This document shows positions 1-8,200 of a DNA stretch of 10,038 bases, in pieces; within the stretch, counting starts at the first letter, position 1, and each line of letters opens with the position of its first letter. The notes under the pieces are model-generated. The model was not told the origin of the DNA and did no database searches. It worked only from the letters and a program-made list of their open reading frames with translations. A program made the position numbers and the translations under genes. This DNA is from an uncultured Lachnospiraceae bacterium (lineage in GTDB: Bacteria; Bacillota_A; Clostridia; Lachnospirales; Lachnospiraceae): positions 1-10,038 of the forward strand of contig CADBNG010000370.1 of NCBI GenBank assembly GCA_902795985.1, in the 5' to 3' direction.

Positions 1-147
1 GGCCATACGCCAGATAAATGCAACGAATTCGCCGCGGGTGACCGTATTGTCCGGCTTGAAGGTGACGGTGCTCTTCGTAATCCCGTTATCTACAGCCCAG
101 TAGACCGGCACATAATAAGTTTTTCTTGGATTGTTCACATCCCTGAA
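1..147 (-). other. Start of an SLH (S-layer homology) cell-wall anchoring domain, truncated by the window
   Basis: Residues 1202-1250 of the surface protein read FRDV, VPVYWAVDNGITKS, FKPDNTVTRGEFVAFIWRMA. This follows the usual SLH layout of an F-x-DV opening, an aromatic YWAV helix and an F-x-P-x-x-x-x-TRGE-x-V-x-x-x-WR helix. SLH domains normally come in two or three copies at one end of a protein, so more probably lie beyond the left edge. Confidence 0.8.
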
Positions 148-3100
148 GCGGGTCTGGATCGTACTGGTTGCTTTCTTACCATTGACCGTCGTTGCGGTGA
201 TCGTCACTTTTCCGTACTTCTTCGCCTTTACTTTCCCGCTGCTGTCCACTGTGGCGATGCCGGTATTGCTGCTCTTCCAGGTCACGACCGGATCAGCGCC
301 GGCCGGAGTGACCGTGGCCTGCAGCTGCAGGGTCGCACCGGTGGCAAGATCTGCTTCAGCCGGCTTCAGGGTGATCCCGGTGGGCGTCAGGGCAATGATC
401 TTATAAGTTGCCGTCGTTGTTCCGGTATAATGCCCTTTACCGGTGATCGTGATCGTATAGGTATCTGGCTCCTTCGGCGAGGATACCGTCGCGCCTTTAC
501 TGTCGCGGATCTTCAGGGTATAGTCAGTCGCCGGGTCGAGAGTCATGCCGCCGATCGTCTTCACGGTCGGCTTATGCACCTTTCCGTCATAGGTGAAGGA
601 CGTCCCGGAAAGAACGACTTTGGCGTTCTGGATCGAGATCGGATCCGCCTCTTTGAACACCGGACAGAGAACCATACTGCCGCTGACTGTAAATGAACAG
701 GTAAGGTCCGTTGTGATAAGGTTCTCCTCATTCAGATACGGTTTCGCATCCTGGATCGGATTTCCCTGCTCATCTTCGTGGATGTACTTTCCGTTGTACC
801 AGCCCACAAACTCATACCATTCATCGGGGATCGCTGTCACACTGTATTCATCCCCCATCATCACAGTATAATTATTGCAGCCATAGGACGGATCGCCCCA
901 TCCGAAGAGATCCGTAAACTTCCCGCCGCTGCTGCTTTTTTCCTGTGTCATATCATAGGAACAGATCGACAGTGCGGGATCCGACCATCTCGCGTAGAGC
1001 GTCAGATCTTCCCCCAAAGTGATCTTATCGCCCGGATAGTACCATGTGCCGTAGTTTCCCTGGGTTCCGACATCGACCGTATTCCACCCCCAGAACACCT
1101 TATTTTCCGGCGCTGTGAAAGCGCACCCCGGCACCTCGAGTTCATCCCCTTCAAATGCCGGGATAGGCTCCATCTCTCCCATACCGCCATTCTCATCAAA
1201 CGAGAGATTGTAACGCGTCGAGATCGTGAAATCCCCTTCTGAAAGGTCCGCCAGCACATCTTCATAGTCCACGATATTGCTGTTAAATACCTCGCTGACA
1301 TTTCCGGCATTGTCATAGGCGTCAAAATACCGGATCTTCCATTGTCCCGGAGGTGTGGTGGAGACCACTTCGAATTCCCCGCTCCAGATATCATCCCCAA
1401 CGGGCTCCAGATCAAACCAGCGATACCAGTTTCCCGGGCCTTTATAAATCACCCTGACCTGGGTGATCTCCCCGTTATCCGTGACCTTCAGCGAGATCGT
1501 GGCTTTGTCTCCAGAAGCCATAACATTCCGGTCATCCGGAAACTCCATTTTCAGCGTTGACGGATCGATCACGGGCGGGGTATCTTCGACAACCTTAAGT
1601 TCCACTGCTGTAAAGGCACTGGCATAATCGGAAGCATGAACGCCGTTTTTCTGCTCGCTGAACAGATCCAGCTCATAACTGCCGATATCCAGTCCGGCCG
1701 GGATTGCGATACTGGCCGTTCCGGACTCGCTGCCCTGGGCAAAACTGCCATAATACAAGGCTTCCCCATCGCTCCCGCGCAGGATCGCGGATACATATTC
1801 GTTCTCCCCCTCGCCGGCGCCCGAATACCCGATCGGGATACTCCAGGATGAATAGTTTTTTCCTTCCGTAAGTTTGGCATCCGCCGGCAGCGATACCGTG
1901 AAATCCCGTTCAGCGTCATATAAAGTCAGCTTTCTTTCATTGGAATTTACCACTTCGATCGCTGTAAACTCCCCGGTGATCCCGGTAATTTTTCCTTCCG
2001 GAGAGGATGTCAGCAGTACCGGCGTCAAATCCAGATTAAAGGCCGGACGCGCGCCGTAGCTGTTGCTTTTCCAAAGATTATTGATGCTCCCGCCTTCCCA
2101 GACAAATGCTGCCAGCGCCTGCCAGTCAGGCCTGTCCGAACGCAGCCACCAAAAGTAAGATTCCCCATCCCAATTGCCGTATGCGATCCTGTCCGCATTA
2201 TTTTTAAATAACGTATCGGCTTCTTCAGCAGAGAGAAAGAAGAAATGCTCATTCGTTATATCCTGCTCTCCAAAGATCTCATGCTCTCCTGTCTGATATA
2301 CGCCATCGTGTTTGGATGTCAGGGCGATGGCACTTTTCTCTATGAGACTTCCTTTCCAGTTATCAAAATAATCCAGACACCAGTCTCTCGCAGTGCAGCT
2401 GTTCCAGCTTCTGTCGAGATCTCCATCATCGAATGGTATTAAAGCGAGAAGCTCTTCTGAGATCAGCATCGCGCGGTCTTCCGAAGTCTCCAGGATGCGC
2501 CATTTTGTATCCGGTTCTGTTTCCCCCTCTTCCTGCTCCACGTTGCCGAACCAGATCCTGATCCCCGGTTCTATGACCGAAGCACCTGCTGCAACAGATA
2601 CAGCCTCGAACGCCACCGGAATCTCTTCAACAACTTCAAGATCCACCGCCGTGAAGGCGCTGGCATAATCGGAAGCATGAACGCCGTTTTTCTGCTCACT
2701 GAACAGATCCAGCTCATAACTGCCGACATCCAGTCCGGCCGGAAGCGCGATACTGGCCGTCCCGGAAGCGCTGTCCTGGGCAAAACTGCCATAAAACAAG
2801 GCTTCCCCATCGCTTCCGAACAGGATTGCGGATACATATTCGTTCTCCCCATCTCCGGCGCCCGAATACCCGATCGGAATGCTCCAGGATGAGTAGTTTA
2901 CTTCTGCCGTAAGTTCGGCATTCTCCGGCAGCGATACCGTGAAATCCCGTTCGTCATCATATAAAGTCAGCTTTCTCTCATTGGATTCCGCCGGCATAAT
3001 CTCGGTAAATTGCCCTAAGGAATCGGTTATCTTGCCTTCCGGAGAGGATGTCATCAGCACTTGCGTCAAATCCAGATTAAAGGCCGGACGCGCGCCGTAG

Positions 3101-3750
3101 TACCAGTGTCTGAAATAATTATTGATGGCTCCTCCTTCCCAGACGAAGGCTGCCAGATCATCCCTGTCAGGTCTGTCTGAACGGAGCCACCAATAGTCCG
3201 ATTCCCCGTTAGAATAGTATGCCAGTCTGTCTGCATTACTTTCAAATAACGTGTCGGCCTCTTCGGCAGAAAGAAGGAAGAAATGCTCGTTCGTTATATC
3301 CAGCTTTCTGAAGATCTCCTGCTCTCCTGTCTGGTATACGTCATCGTGTTTGGATGTCAGAGCGATGGCGTCTTTCTCTATGAGAGTTCCTTTCCAGTTT
3401 TCATAATAATTCAGGCACCAGTCTCTCGACGTGCTGCTGTTCCAATCCCTTCCACGTTCTGTATCGTATTGTATTACATCTAGCAGTTCTTCCGAGATCA
3501 GCATCGCGCGGTCTTCCGAAGTCTCCAGAACACGCCATTTTGTATCCGTTTCTGTTTCCCCCTCTTCCTGATCCACGTTGCCGAACCAGATTCTGGTTCC
3601 CGGTTCTATAGCCGAAATGCCTGCTTCGACCGACATGGCAGCGTAATCCTCTTCCGCGTACACCGTCTGTACCCCCAATGACGGCATCAGGGTCACGGCC
3701 ATTGCTGCCGCAAGGAGAATGGCTGTCAGTTTTTTTCCTGTCTTTTTCAT
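1..3750 (-). CDS. Secreted SLH-domain surface protein with two tandem DUF6273-like modules (C-terminus outside window)
   Basis: Translating from the ATG at 3750 gives 1250 codons with no stop, running off the left edge. Residues 1-32 are a Sec signal peptide (MKKTGKK, hydrophobic stretch, cleavage probably after VYA). Residues 40-384 and 385-723 are two copies of one module: a DUF6273-like domain (53-228 and 398-575, with W-R-x-L, LISEE, WWLRSD and YGARPAFNLDL) plus a beta-rich domain (258-376 and 605-723). Next come an Ig-like segment (about 725-830), an InlB/Flg_new-type repeat (about 848-923, FDENGG...LYARW), a divergent copy containing YEFVGWYNG (924-1037), an MBG-like domain (1038-1121), a Big_2 domain (1122-1201), and the start of an SLH domain (1202-1250, FRDV...VYWAVDNGI...FKPDNTVTRGEFVAFIWRMA). 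SLH domains bind secondary cell-wall polymer, so the protein is probably displayed on the surface with the modules outward. A Shine-Dalgarno AGGAG lies 10 nt before the start. An adhesive or ligand-binding role is inferred; no catalytic motif was seen. Confidence 0.9.
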   Translation of the reverse strand, partial: MKKTGKKLTAILLAAAMAVTLMPSLGVQTVYAEEDYAAMSVEAGISAIEPGTRIWFGNVDQEEGETETDTKWRVLETSEDRAMLISEELLDVIQYDTERGRDWNSSTSRDWCLNYYENWKGTLIEKDAIALTSKHDDVYQTGEQEIFRKLDITNEHFFLLSAEEADTLFESNADRLAYYSNGESDYWWLRSDRPDRDDLAAFVWEGGAINNYFRHWYYGARPAFNLDLTQVLMTSSPEGKITDSLGQFTEIMPAESNERKLTLYDDERDFTVSLPENAELTAEVNYSSWSIPIGYSGAGDGENEYVSAILFGSDGEALFYGSFAQDSASGTASIALPAGLDVGSYELDLFSEQKNGVHASDYASAFTAVDLEVVEEIPVAFEAVSVAAGASVIEPGIRIWFGNVEQEEGETEPDTKWRILETSEDRAMLISEELLALIPFDDGDLDRSWNSCTARDWCLDYFDNWKGSLIEKSAIALTSKHDGVYQTGEHEIFGEQDITNEHFFFLSAEEADTLFKNNADRIAYGNWDGESYFWWLRSDRPDWQALAAFVWEGGSINNLWKSNSYGARPAFNLDLTPVLLTSSPEGKITGITGEFTAIEVVNSNERKLTLYDAERDFTVSLPADAKLTEGKNYSSWSIPIGYSGAGEGENEYVSAILRGSDGEALYYGSFAQGSESGTASIAIPAGLDIGSYELDLFSEQKNGVHASDYASAFTAVELKVVEDTPPVIDPSTLKMEFPDDRNVMASGDKATISLKVTDNGEITQVRVIYKGPGNWYRWFDLEPVGDDIWSGEFEVVSTTPPGQWKIRYFDAYDNAGNVSEVFNSNIVDYEDVLADLSEGDFTISTRYNLSFDENGGMGEMEPIPAFEGDELEVPGCAFTAPENKVFWGWNTVDVGTQGNYGTWYYPGDKITLGEDLTLYARWSDPALSICSYDMTQEKSSSGGKFTDLFGWGDPSYGCNNYTVMMGDEYSVTAIPDEWYEFVGWYNGKYIHEDEQGNPIQDAKPYLNEENLITTDLTCSFTVSGSMVLCPVFKEADPISIQNAKVVLSGTSFTYDGKVHKPTVKTIGGMTLDPATDYTLKIRDSKGATVSSPKEPDTYTITITGKGHYTGTTTATYKIIALTPTGITLKPAEADLATGATLQLQATVTPAGADPVVTWKSSNTGIATVDSSGKVKAKKYGKVTITATTVNGKKATSTIQTRFRDVNNPRKTYYVPVYWAVDNGITKSTVTFKPDNTVTRGEFVAFIWRMA
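1582..2598 (-). repeat. Tandem module copy 2 of the surface protein (residues 385-723)
   Basis: Second in-frame copy of the same module. Relative to copy 1 it carries two one-residue insertions, one near the DGDLDRSW segment and one before WWLRSD, so the offset between copies grows from 345 to 347 residues. The run KNGVHASDYASAFTAV is identical in both copies. The six residues just before YGARPAFNLDL all differ between the copies. Confidence 0.9.
2599..3633 (-). repeat. Tandem module copy 1 of the surface protein (residues 40-384)
   Basis: First of two in-frame direct repeats inside the surface-protein gene, about 1035 nt long. It begins at SVEAGISAIEPG and ends just before SVAAGASVIEPG. It holds a DUF6273-like domain and a beta-rich domain. 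By hand alignment, the beta-rich part (residues 258-376) differs from copy 2 at 17 of 119 positions, about 86% identity, and the underlying DNA is also very similar. This points to duplication or gene conversion. Confidence 0.9.
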
Positions 3751-3760
3751 AAGCGCTCAA

Positions 3761-3765
3761 CTCCT
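3761..3765 (-). promoter_or_regulatory. Shine-Dalgarno site of the surface-protein gene
   Basis: On the minus strand AGGAG precedes the ATG at 3750 by 10 nt. It supports the start that gives an immediate signal peptide. The alternative upstream start at 3775 belongs to another frame. Confidence 0.75.
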
Positions 3766-3801
3766 GTATCCGCAATAAAAAAGGAACTGTCCTGCACCTT
3801 T

Positions 3802-3831
3802 ATCATAATGCAGTAAAGAGTTATTCTGCAA
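3802..3831 (-). promoter_or_regulatory. Candidate sigma-A promoter of the surface-protein gene
   Basis: On the minus strand TTGCAG (3826-3831, 3/6 to consensus) is followed after 18 nt by TATGAT (3802-3807, 5/6). The -10 end is about 50 nt from the start codon. The -35 is weak, so this is a candidate only. Confidence 0.4.
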
Positions 3832-3942
3832 TCTGAAAATGCGCAGCGTTCCAAATGGTTTGGCCGGGGTTATTCTTTTTATTATCGTGTTCCGGAGGTG
3901 AGGGACATTTTTCCGTTTCAACCGGTTTTTGCCGGATTTAAT

Positions 3943-3986
3943 CCCTTTTCCCTGCCGGCTCCGGAACCGGTATTACCCGGGAAGGG
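3943..3986 (-). terminator. Weak stem-loop after the nifJ operon
   Basis: CCCTTTTCCC (3943-3952) can pair with GGGAAGGG (3979-3986) with a two-base bulge, enclosing an inner CCGG/CCGG pairing. It lies about 25 nt after the stop codon of the last operon gene. There is no convincing U-run in the minus-strand RNA (ATTAAAT follows), so it may be an RNA 3'-end structure or processing site and not a true intrinsic terminator. Otherwise the interval 3751-4011 holds only the promoter and ribosome site of the surface-protein gene. Confidence 0.3.
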
Positions 3987-4011
3987 AAAGAAAACATAAG
4001 ACACAGCACGG

Positions 4012-4557
4012 TCAGTCCTCTCCCACCAGGTGTACCACCGTATAATCATGGCCTGTCGCCGGAAGAAAGACGTTCAGAATATCCTCCGTTTTCAGCTTCA
4101 GGCTGGAAGTGCATACACAGGGATGGCATCCGACGTATTCATCCTTCAGGATATCTTCATCCATCAGCAGCCGGACGGCATGTTCCGGGTCGTTCATCAG
4201 GCCCATAATGCTGACCGCTCCCGGCTCGATGTCCAGGTATTTCAGCATATCCTCCGGTTCGGCAAAGGAAAGACGGGCCGACCCGATCTGTTTTGACAGC
4301 TCTTTGGTCTTGAATTTTTTATCGCCCGGCATCATCAGAAGATAAAAGGCCGTTTTCTGGCGGTTGCAGAGAAAGAGATTCTTGCAGATCAGGACGCCCA
4401 GCACCTTGTCAATTTCGTAACAGGCTTCCATATTGTCGGCCCGCTCATGATCGGTCCGGAAATAGGAAATTCCGAGGCGGTCCAGAAAATCATAGGTACG
4501 GATCTCCCGCTCCAGCCTGCCTGCCGTCTCTTCCGGTCTTCCGTTATACAGTTCCAT
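4012..4557 (-). CDS. YbaK/ProXp-ala-type prolyl-tRNA editing deacylase (PrdX-like)
   Basis: A 181-aa cytosolic protein of the YbaK/aminoacyl-tRNA synthetase-associated superfamily. Family members of the ProXp-ala type hydrolyse Ala-tRNA(Pro) that prolyl-tRNA synthetase has mischarged. The N-terminal helix has YDFLDRLGISYFRTDHERA. The core has KNLFLCN with the conserved lysine at K59, then KFKTKELSKQIGSARLSFA, PGAVSIMGLMND (about 112-123) and the family GCHPC motif with H145. The length fits a free-standing editing domain. No DNA-binding region is seen, so the regulatory role reported for PrdX in proline-reductase clusters is not supported, and no prd genes are nearby. The start at 4557 has AGGAGAGGGG just upstream. 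It is the third gene of the probable operon, 42 nt after the dipeptidase. Family assignment is firm; the exact tRNA substrate is inferred. Confidence 0.85.
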   Translation of the reverse strand: MELYNGRPEETAGRLEREIRTYDFLDRLGISYFRTDHERADNMEACYEIDKVLGVLICKNLFLCNRQKTAFYLLMMPGDKKFKTKELSKQIGSARLSFAEPEDMLKYLDIEPGAVSIMGLMNDPEHAVRLLMDEDILKDEYVGCHPCVCTSSLKLKTEDILNVFLPATGHDYTVVHLVGED

Positions 4558-4599
4558 CGTCCCCTCTCCTGTCTTTGTCTTTCACCGACTGAAATGTCT

Positions 4600-5259
4600 C
4601 TACCGTCTTAAGTACTCCGCCGAAACCGGAAACTCAAAATACGTTTCGGGAAAGGGCTCCTCTTTCAGCGAAAAATGCCACCATTCACACTCATAGGGCT
4701 CAAACCCGTTCCGGATCATCGCTTTTTGAAGCACCATCCGGTTTTCATACTGTTCCGCGGTCACCTTTTTACTGTCCGGGTGGGAAACCTCTCCGAAGAA
4801 ATCAAACGGGCTGCCCATATCCAGCTCCTTCCCGGTTTTCATATCCAGCAGCGTCAGATCCACGGTGCTTCCGCGGCTGTGGCTGGACTGCTTCGCGATA
4901 TAGCCTTTAAGGAAAAGCTCCTGTTTCTCCAGGTCCGGATAAAAATAGGGCTTCATCCGGAGATCCAGATCCTCAATTCCCCACAGGACAAAATGCTTTA
5001 CCGCGCAGGCCGGCCGGTAAGCGTCAAAGATCTTCAGCCGGTACCCCCGGACGTTCATTTCATTGCTCACGGCCTTTAAAGCGCGTGCCGCCTCCCGGGT
5101 CAGGATCGCGCAGGGCTCTTCATAGCCGTCGATCCGGTCGCCGATGAAATTATAGGTGGAATAATAGCGGATTTCCTGGACAATTCCGGGCACCTGGTCA
5201 GCCAGGAGCACAAATCCGGAAGGATCCGTTGTTTCCGTTTTCTGATAATGAGCCGGCAT
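4600..5259 (-). CDS. VanX-type D-alanyl-D-alanine dipeptidase (peptidase M15D)
   Basis: A 219-aa zinc dipeptidase of the VanX/DdpX family, which splits D-Ala-D-Ala into D-alanine. The residues match VanX in identity and spacing. Zinc ligands are H127 and D134 in SSHSRGSTVDLTL and H195 in EWWHF. The catalytic base is E192, three residues before H195, and the substrate-stabilising arginine is R82 in DAYRP, 45 residues before the first histidine as in VanX. There is no signal peptide or membrane segment, so it acts in the cytoplasm. No vanH, vanA-type ligase or vanRS is present in the window, so a housekeeping role such as peptidoglycan dipeptide recycling is more likely than glycopeptide resistance. 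The start at 5259 has a GAGGAG ribosome site. It begins 22 nt after the nifJ stop, indicating co-transcription. A VanY-like carboxypeptidase is less likely because of the VanX-type spacing. Confidence 0.9.
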   Translation of the reverse strand: MPAHYQKTETTDPSGFVLLADQVPGIVQEIRYYSTYNFIGDRIDGYEEPCAILTREAARALKAVSNEMNVRGYRLKIFDAYRPACAVKHFVLWGIEDLDLRMKPYFYPDLEKQELFLKGYIAKQSSHSRGSTVDLTLLDMKTGKELDMGSPFDFFGEVSHPDSKKVTAEQYENRMVLQKAMIRNGFEPYECEWWHFSLKEEPFPETYFEFPVSAEYLRR

Positions 5260-5281
5260 CTTCTCTCCTCTTCGGCGGTCT

Positions 5282-8200
5282 TCAGGCCTGGTTCTTCAGT
5301 TTTTCATAACGCTCAACCGCCTGCTGCGCTCCTTTGGCGAACAGTTCTTTCGCGTTATCCGGGAAGGTCCGTTTCAGGGAAGAATACCTCACTTCCCCGT
5401 CCAGGAATTCCTCATAGGGCAGGGTCGGCGCCTTGGAATCCATCACGAACTTCGGCTCTGCTGCCGGATTATAACGGTACAGGTTCCAGTATCCGGCATC
5501 CACCGCCCGTTTCATTTCGTCCTGAACCTTCGCCATGCCGCATTTTAAGCCATGGGTCGTACAGGGAGCGTAGGCAATGATCAGGCTCGGTCCCCGGAAC
5601 TGTTCCGCCTCATGGACTGCTTTAACAAGCTGGGCGTTGTCCGCTCCCATGGCTACCTGCGCCACATAGACGTTGCCGTAAGTCATGAGCATGGCACCGA
5701 TATCCTTCTTGGGCCGGGTCTTTCCGGACGCCGCGAACTCCGCAACCGCTCCGATCTGCGTGGCCTTGGAAGACTGGCCGCCGGTATTGGAATAGACTTC
5801 CGTATCGACAATCAGCACGTTGATGTCCTCTCCCGTGGCAAACACATGATCCAGTCCGCCGAAACCGATATCATAGGCCCAGCCGTCCCCGCCGTACATC
5901 CAGAACGTCTTCTTCGTCAGCTGGTCTTTTCTTTTCAGGATCTCCTTCGCGGCCGGATCCTGCTTCTTTTCAAGGATTTCCGCCAGAACGCGGCTCGCGG
6001 GAGCGGAAGCGTCAAAATCATAGAATGTGGCCAGCCATCCGTCAATTGCCGCAAGCACTTCCTCATCCGTGCAGGTTTCCCGATAGGCTTCCACCCGGGC
6101 TTTCTGGGCTTCGCGCTGCTGGCGCACGGCCAGCACCATGCCCAGCGAAAACTCGGCGTTGTCCTCAAACAGGGAATTGGACCAGGCCGGACCGGCCCCG
6201 CGTTTATTCACGGTATAGGGGATTCCCGGCATCGCTCCGCCCCATGCCTGGGTACAGCCGGTGGCGTTTGCCCAGTAAATCCGGTCTCCGAAAAGCTGGG
6301 TCAGAAGCTTCGCGTAAGGGGTTTCCCCGCATCCGGCGCAGGCTGCGGAAAACTCCACCAGCGGCTGCCGGAACTGGCTTCCTTTTACGGTATAGGGATT
6401 GAAAATATCCCCTTTGTCCGAAAGGGTCAGCGCGTATTCCCATGATTCCGGCGTTTTCGGGTCATCGCCGATGGGAACCATCTGAAGGGCTTTCTCTTTC
6501 GCGGGGCAGCAGTTTTCGCAGGATCCGCAGCCTGTGCAGTCCAGCGTGCTGATCTGCAGGCTGTAGAAAAGTCCTTCCGCCTGCTTCCCTTTTGCCATAA
6601 TCATCTTCATTCCATGAGGCGCCGCATCCTTTTCCTCCATACTGAGCAGATAAGGACGAATGACCGCATGGGGACAAACATAGCTGCATTTATTGCACTG
6701 AAGGCACTTGTCCGGATCCCACAGCGGGATATGCGTGGCAATGCCTCTCTTCTCATACGCCGTCAGGCCCATGTCAATGGCACCGTCCTCATAGCCCGCG
6801 AAAGCGCTGACCGGAAGGTCATCCCCTTTCTGCGCGTTGATCGGATCACAGAGCTTTGTCACGACTTCCGGAACGCCGGTGCGGACCGCCGGTTCGCCCT
6901 CGGCCTCCAGCCATTCCTCCGGGACCGCCACTTCGACCAGGCCGTCTTTTCCGGCATCGATCGCCGCATGGTTCATCCGGACAATATTGTCGCCTTTGGT
7001 ATAATACCGCTTCGTCGCAGCGTCTTTCATGTATCCCACCGCTTCTTCGGGCGGAATCACGTCCACAAGATTGAAGAACGCGGACTGCAGCACCATATTG
7101 ATGTGGCTCCCCAGCCCCAGTTTTTCGGCAATTTTCACTGCGTCGATGAGATACAGCCGGAGTTTTTTCTTCGCGATCTCCCGGCGGACATGGGCAGGAA
7201 TATGCTGTTCCAGTTCTTCCGGCGCCCAGGGACAGTTGATCAGGAAGGTCCCGCCGGGCTTGATCTCGGAGACCATATCGTATTTGTCGATATAGGTGGC
7301 GTTATGGCAGGCCACAAAATCGGCATATTTCACGTAATAGGAAGAACGGATCGGCGCATCGCCGAAACGCAGATGGCTCTTGGTGATGCCGAAGGACTTT
7401 TTCGCGTCATATTCAAAATACGCCTGGCCGAATTTCGGTGTATGCTCATTGATGATCTCCACCGTGTCCTTGTTGGCTCCGACGGTTCCGTCGCCGCCGA
7501 GTCCCCAGAACTTGCAGGCAACCACTCCTTTTCCTCCGGGAAAGACCTTTTCCTCCGGAAGGGACAGGTGCGTGACATCATCGACTATACCGATGGTGAA
7601 ATCCGCAAGCGGCGTTTCCTTCGCCAGATTGGTATAGACCGCGGCAATCTGGCCCGGCGTGGTGTCCTTGGAAGAAAGGCCGTACCGTCCGCCGATGACC
7701 GTCAGGTCCGAACGGCCGCGCAGGGCGGTGCACACATCCTGGAACAGCGGTTCGCCGGCGCTGCCCATCTCCTTGGTCCGGTCAAGGACCGCAATCTTTC
7801 TGCAGGAAGCCGGGATGGCTTCCAGAAAACGGCGGGTGTCGAACGGCCGGAACAGATGGACCTGGAGGAAGCCCACCTTTCCGCCTCTTTTATTCAGGTA
7901 ATCCACGGTTTCTTCGATGGTTCCGCTCACGGAGCCCATGGCGATAATCACCCGCTCCGCTTCCGGATCACCGTAGTAATTGAACAGGTGGTAATCTCTC
8001 CCGGTCAGCTCGTTGATCTGACGCATATAATCCTCAACGATATCCGGAAGGGTGTCGTATGCCGTATTATTCGCTTCCCGGACCTGGAAATAAATATCCG
8101 GATTCTGCACGGTGGAACGAAGCAGCGGATGCTCCGGATTCAGCGCATGGTCCCGGAACGCGTCGACCGCGTCCATGTCCAGCATTCTGCGCAGGTCTTC

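Noticed and set aside
131..1919. Several plus- and minus-strand frames of 60-154 codons across the left end
   Set aside because: All are alternative frames of the surface-protein gene. Similar pairs of frames recur near 1636-1851 and 2677-2892 only because the underlying module is duplicated.
2026..3117. A diversity-generating retroelement in this window
   Set aside because: No reverse transcriptase, accessory gene or template repeat is visible, and two of the six variable codons do not fit adenine-only mutagenesis. The variability itself is kept as a finding.
3401..3775. A 124-codon minus-strand frame overlapping the start of the surface-protein gene
   Set aside because: It is in a different frame from the signal-peptide protein. 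Its translation is Arg/Gly-rich with no domain, while the frame from 3750 has a ribosome site, a signal peptide and clear domains.
4012..4557. Reading the editing protein as the proline-reductase regulator PrdX
   Set aside because: The protein has a single editing domain of 181 aa and no proline reductase genes are nearby.
4600..5259. Reading the VanX-like gene as evidence of vancomycin resistance
   Set aside because: VanX alone does not make the altered peptidoglycan precursor; vanH and the D-Ala-D-Lac ligase are absent from the window.
5552..6445. A 297-codon plus-strand frame opposite the 3' half of nifJ
   Set aside because: Shadow of nifJ codon bias; low-complexity, Arg/Gly-rich translation with no family signal.
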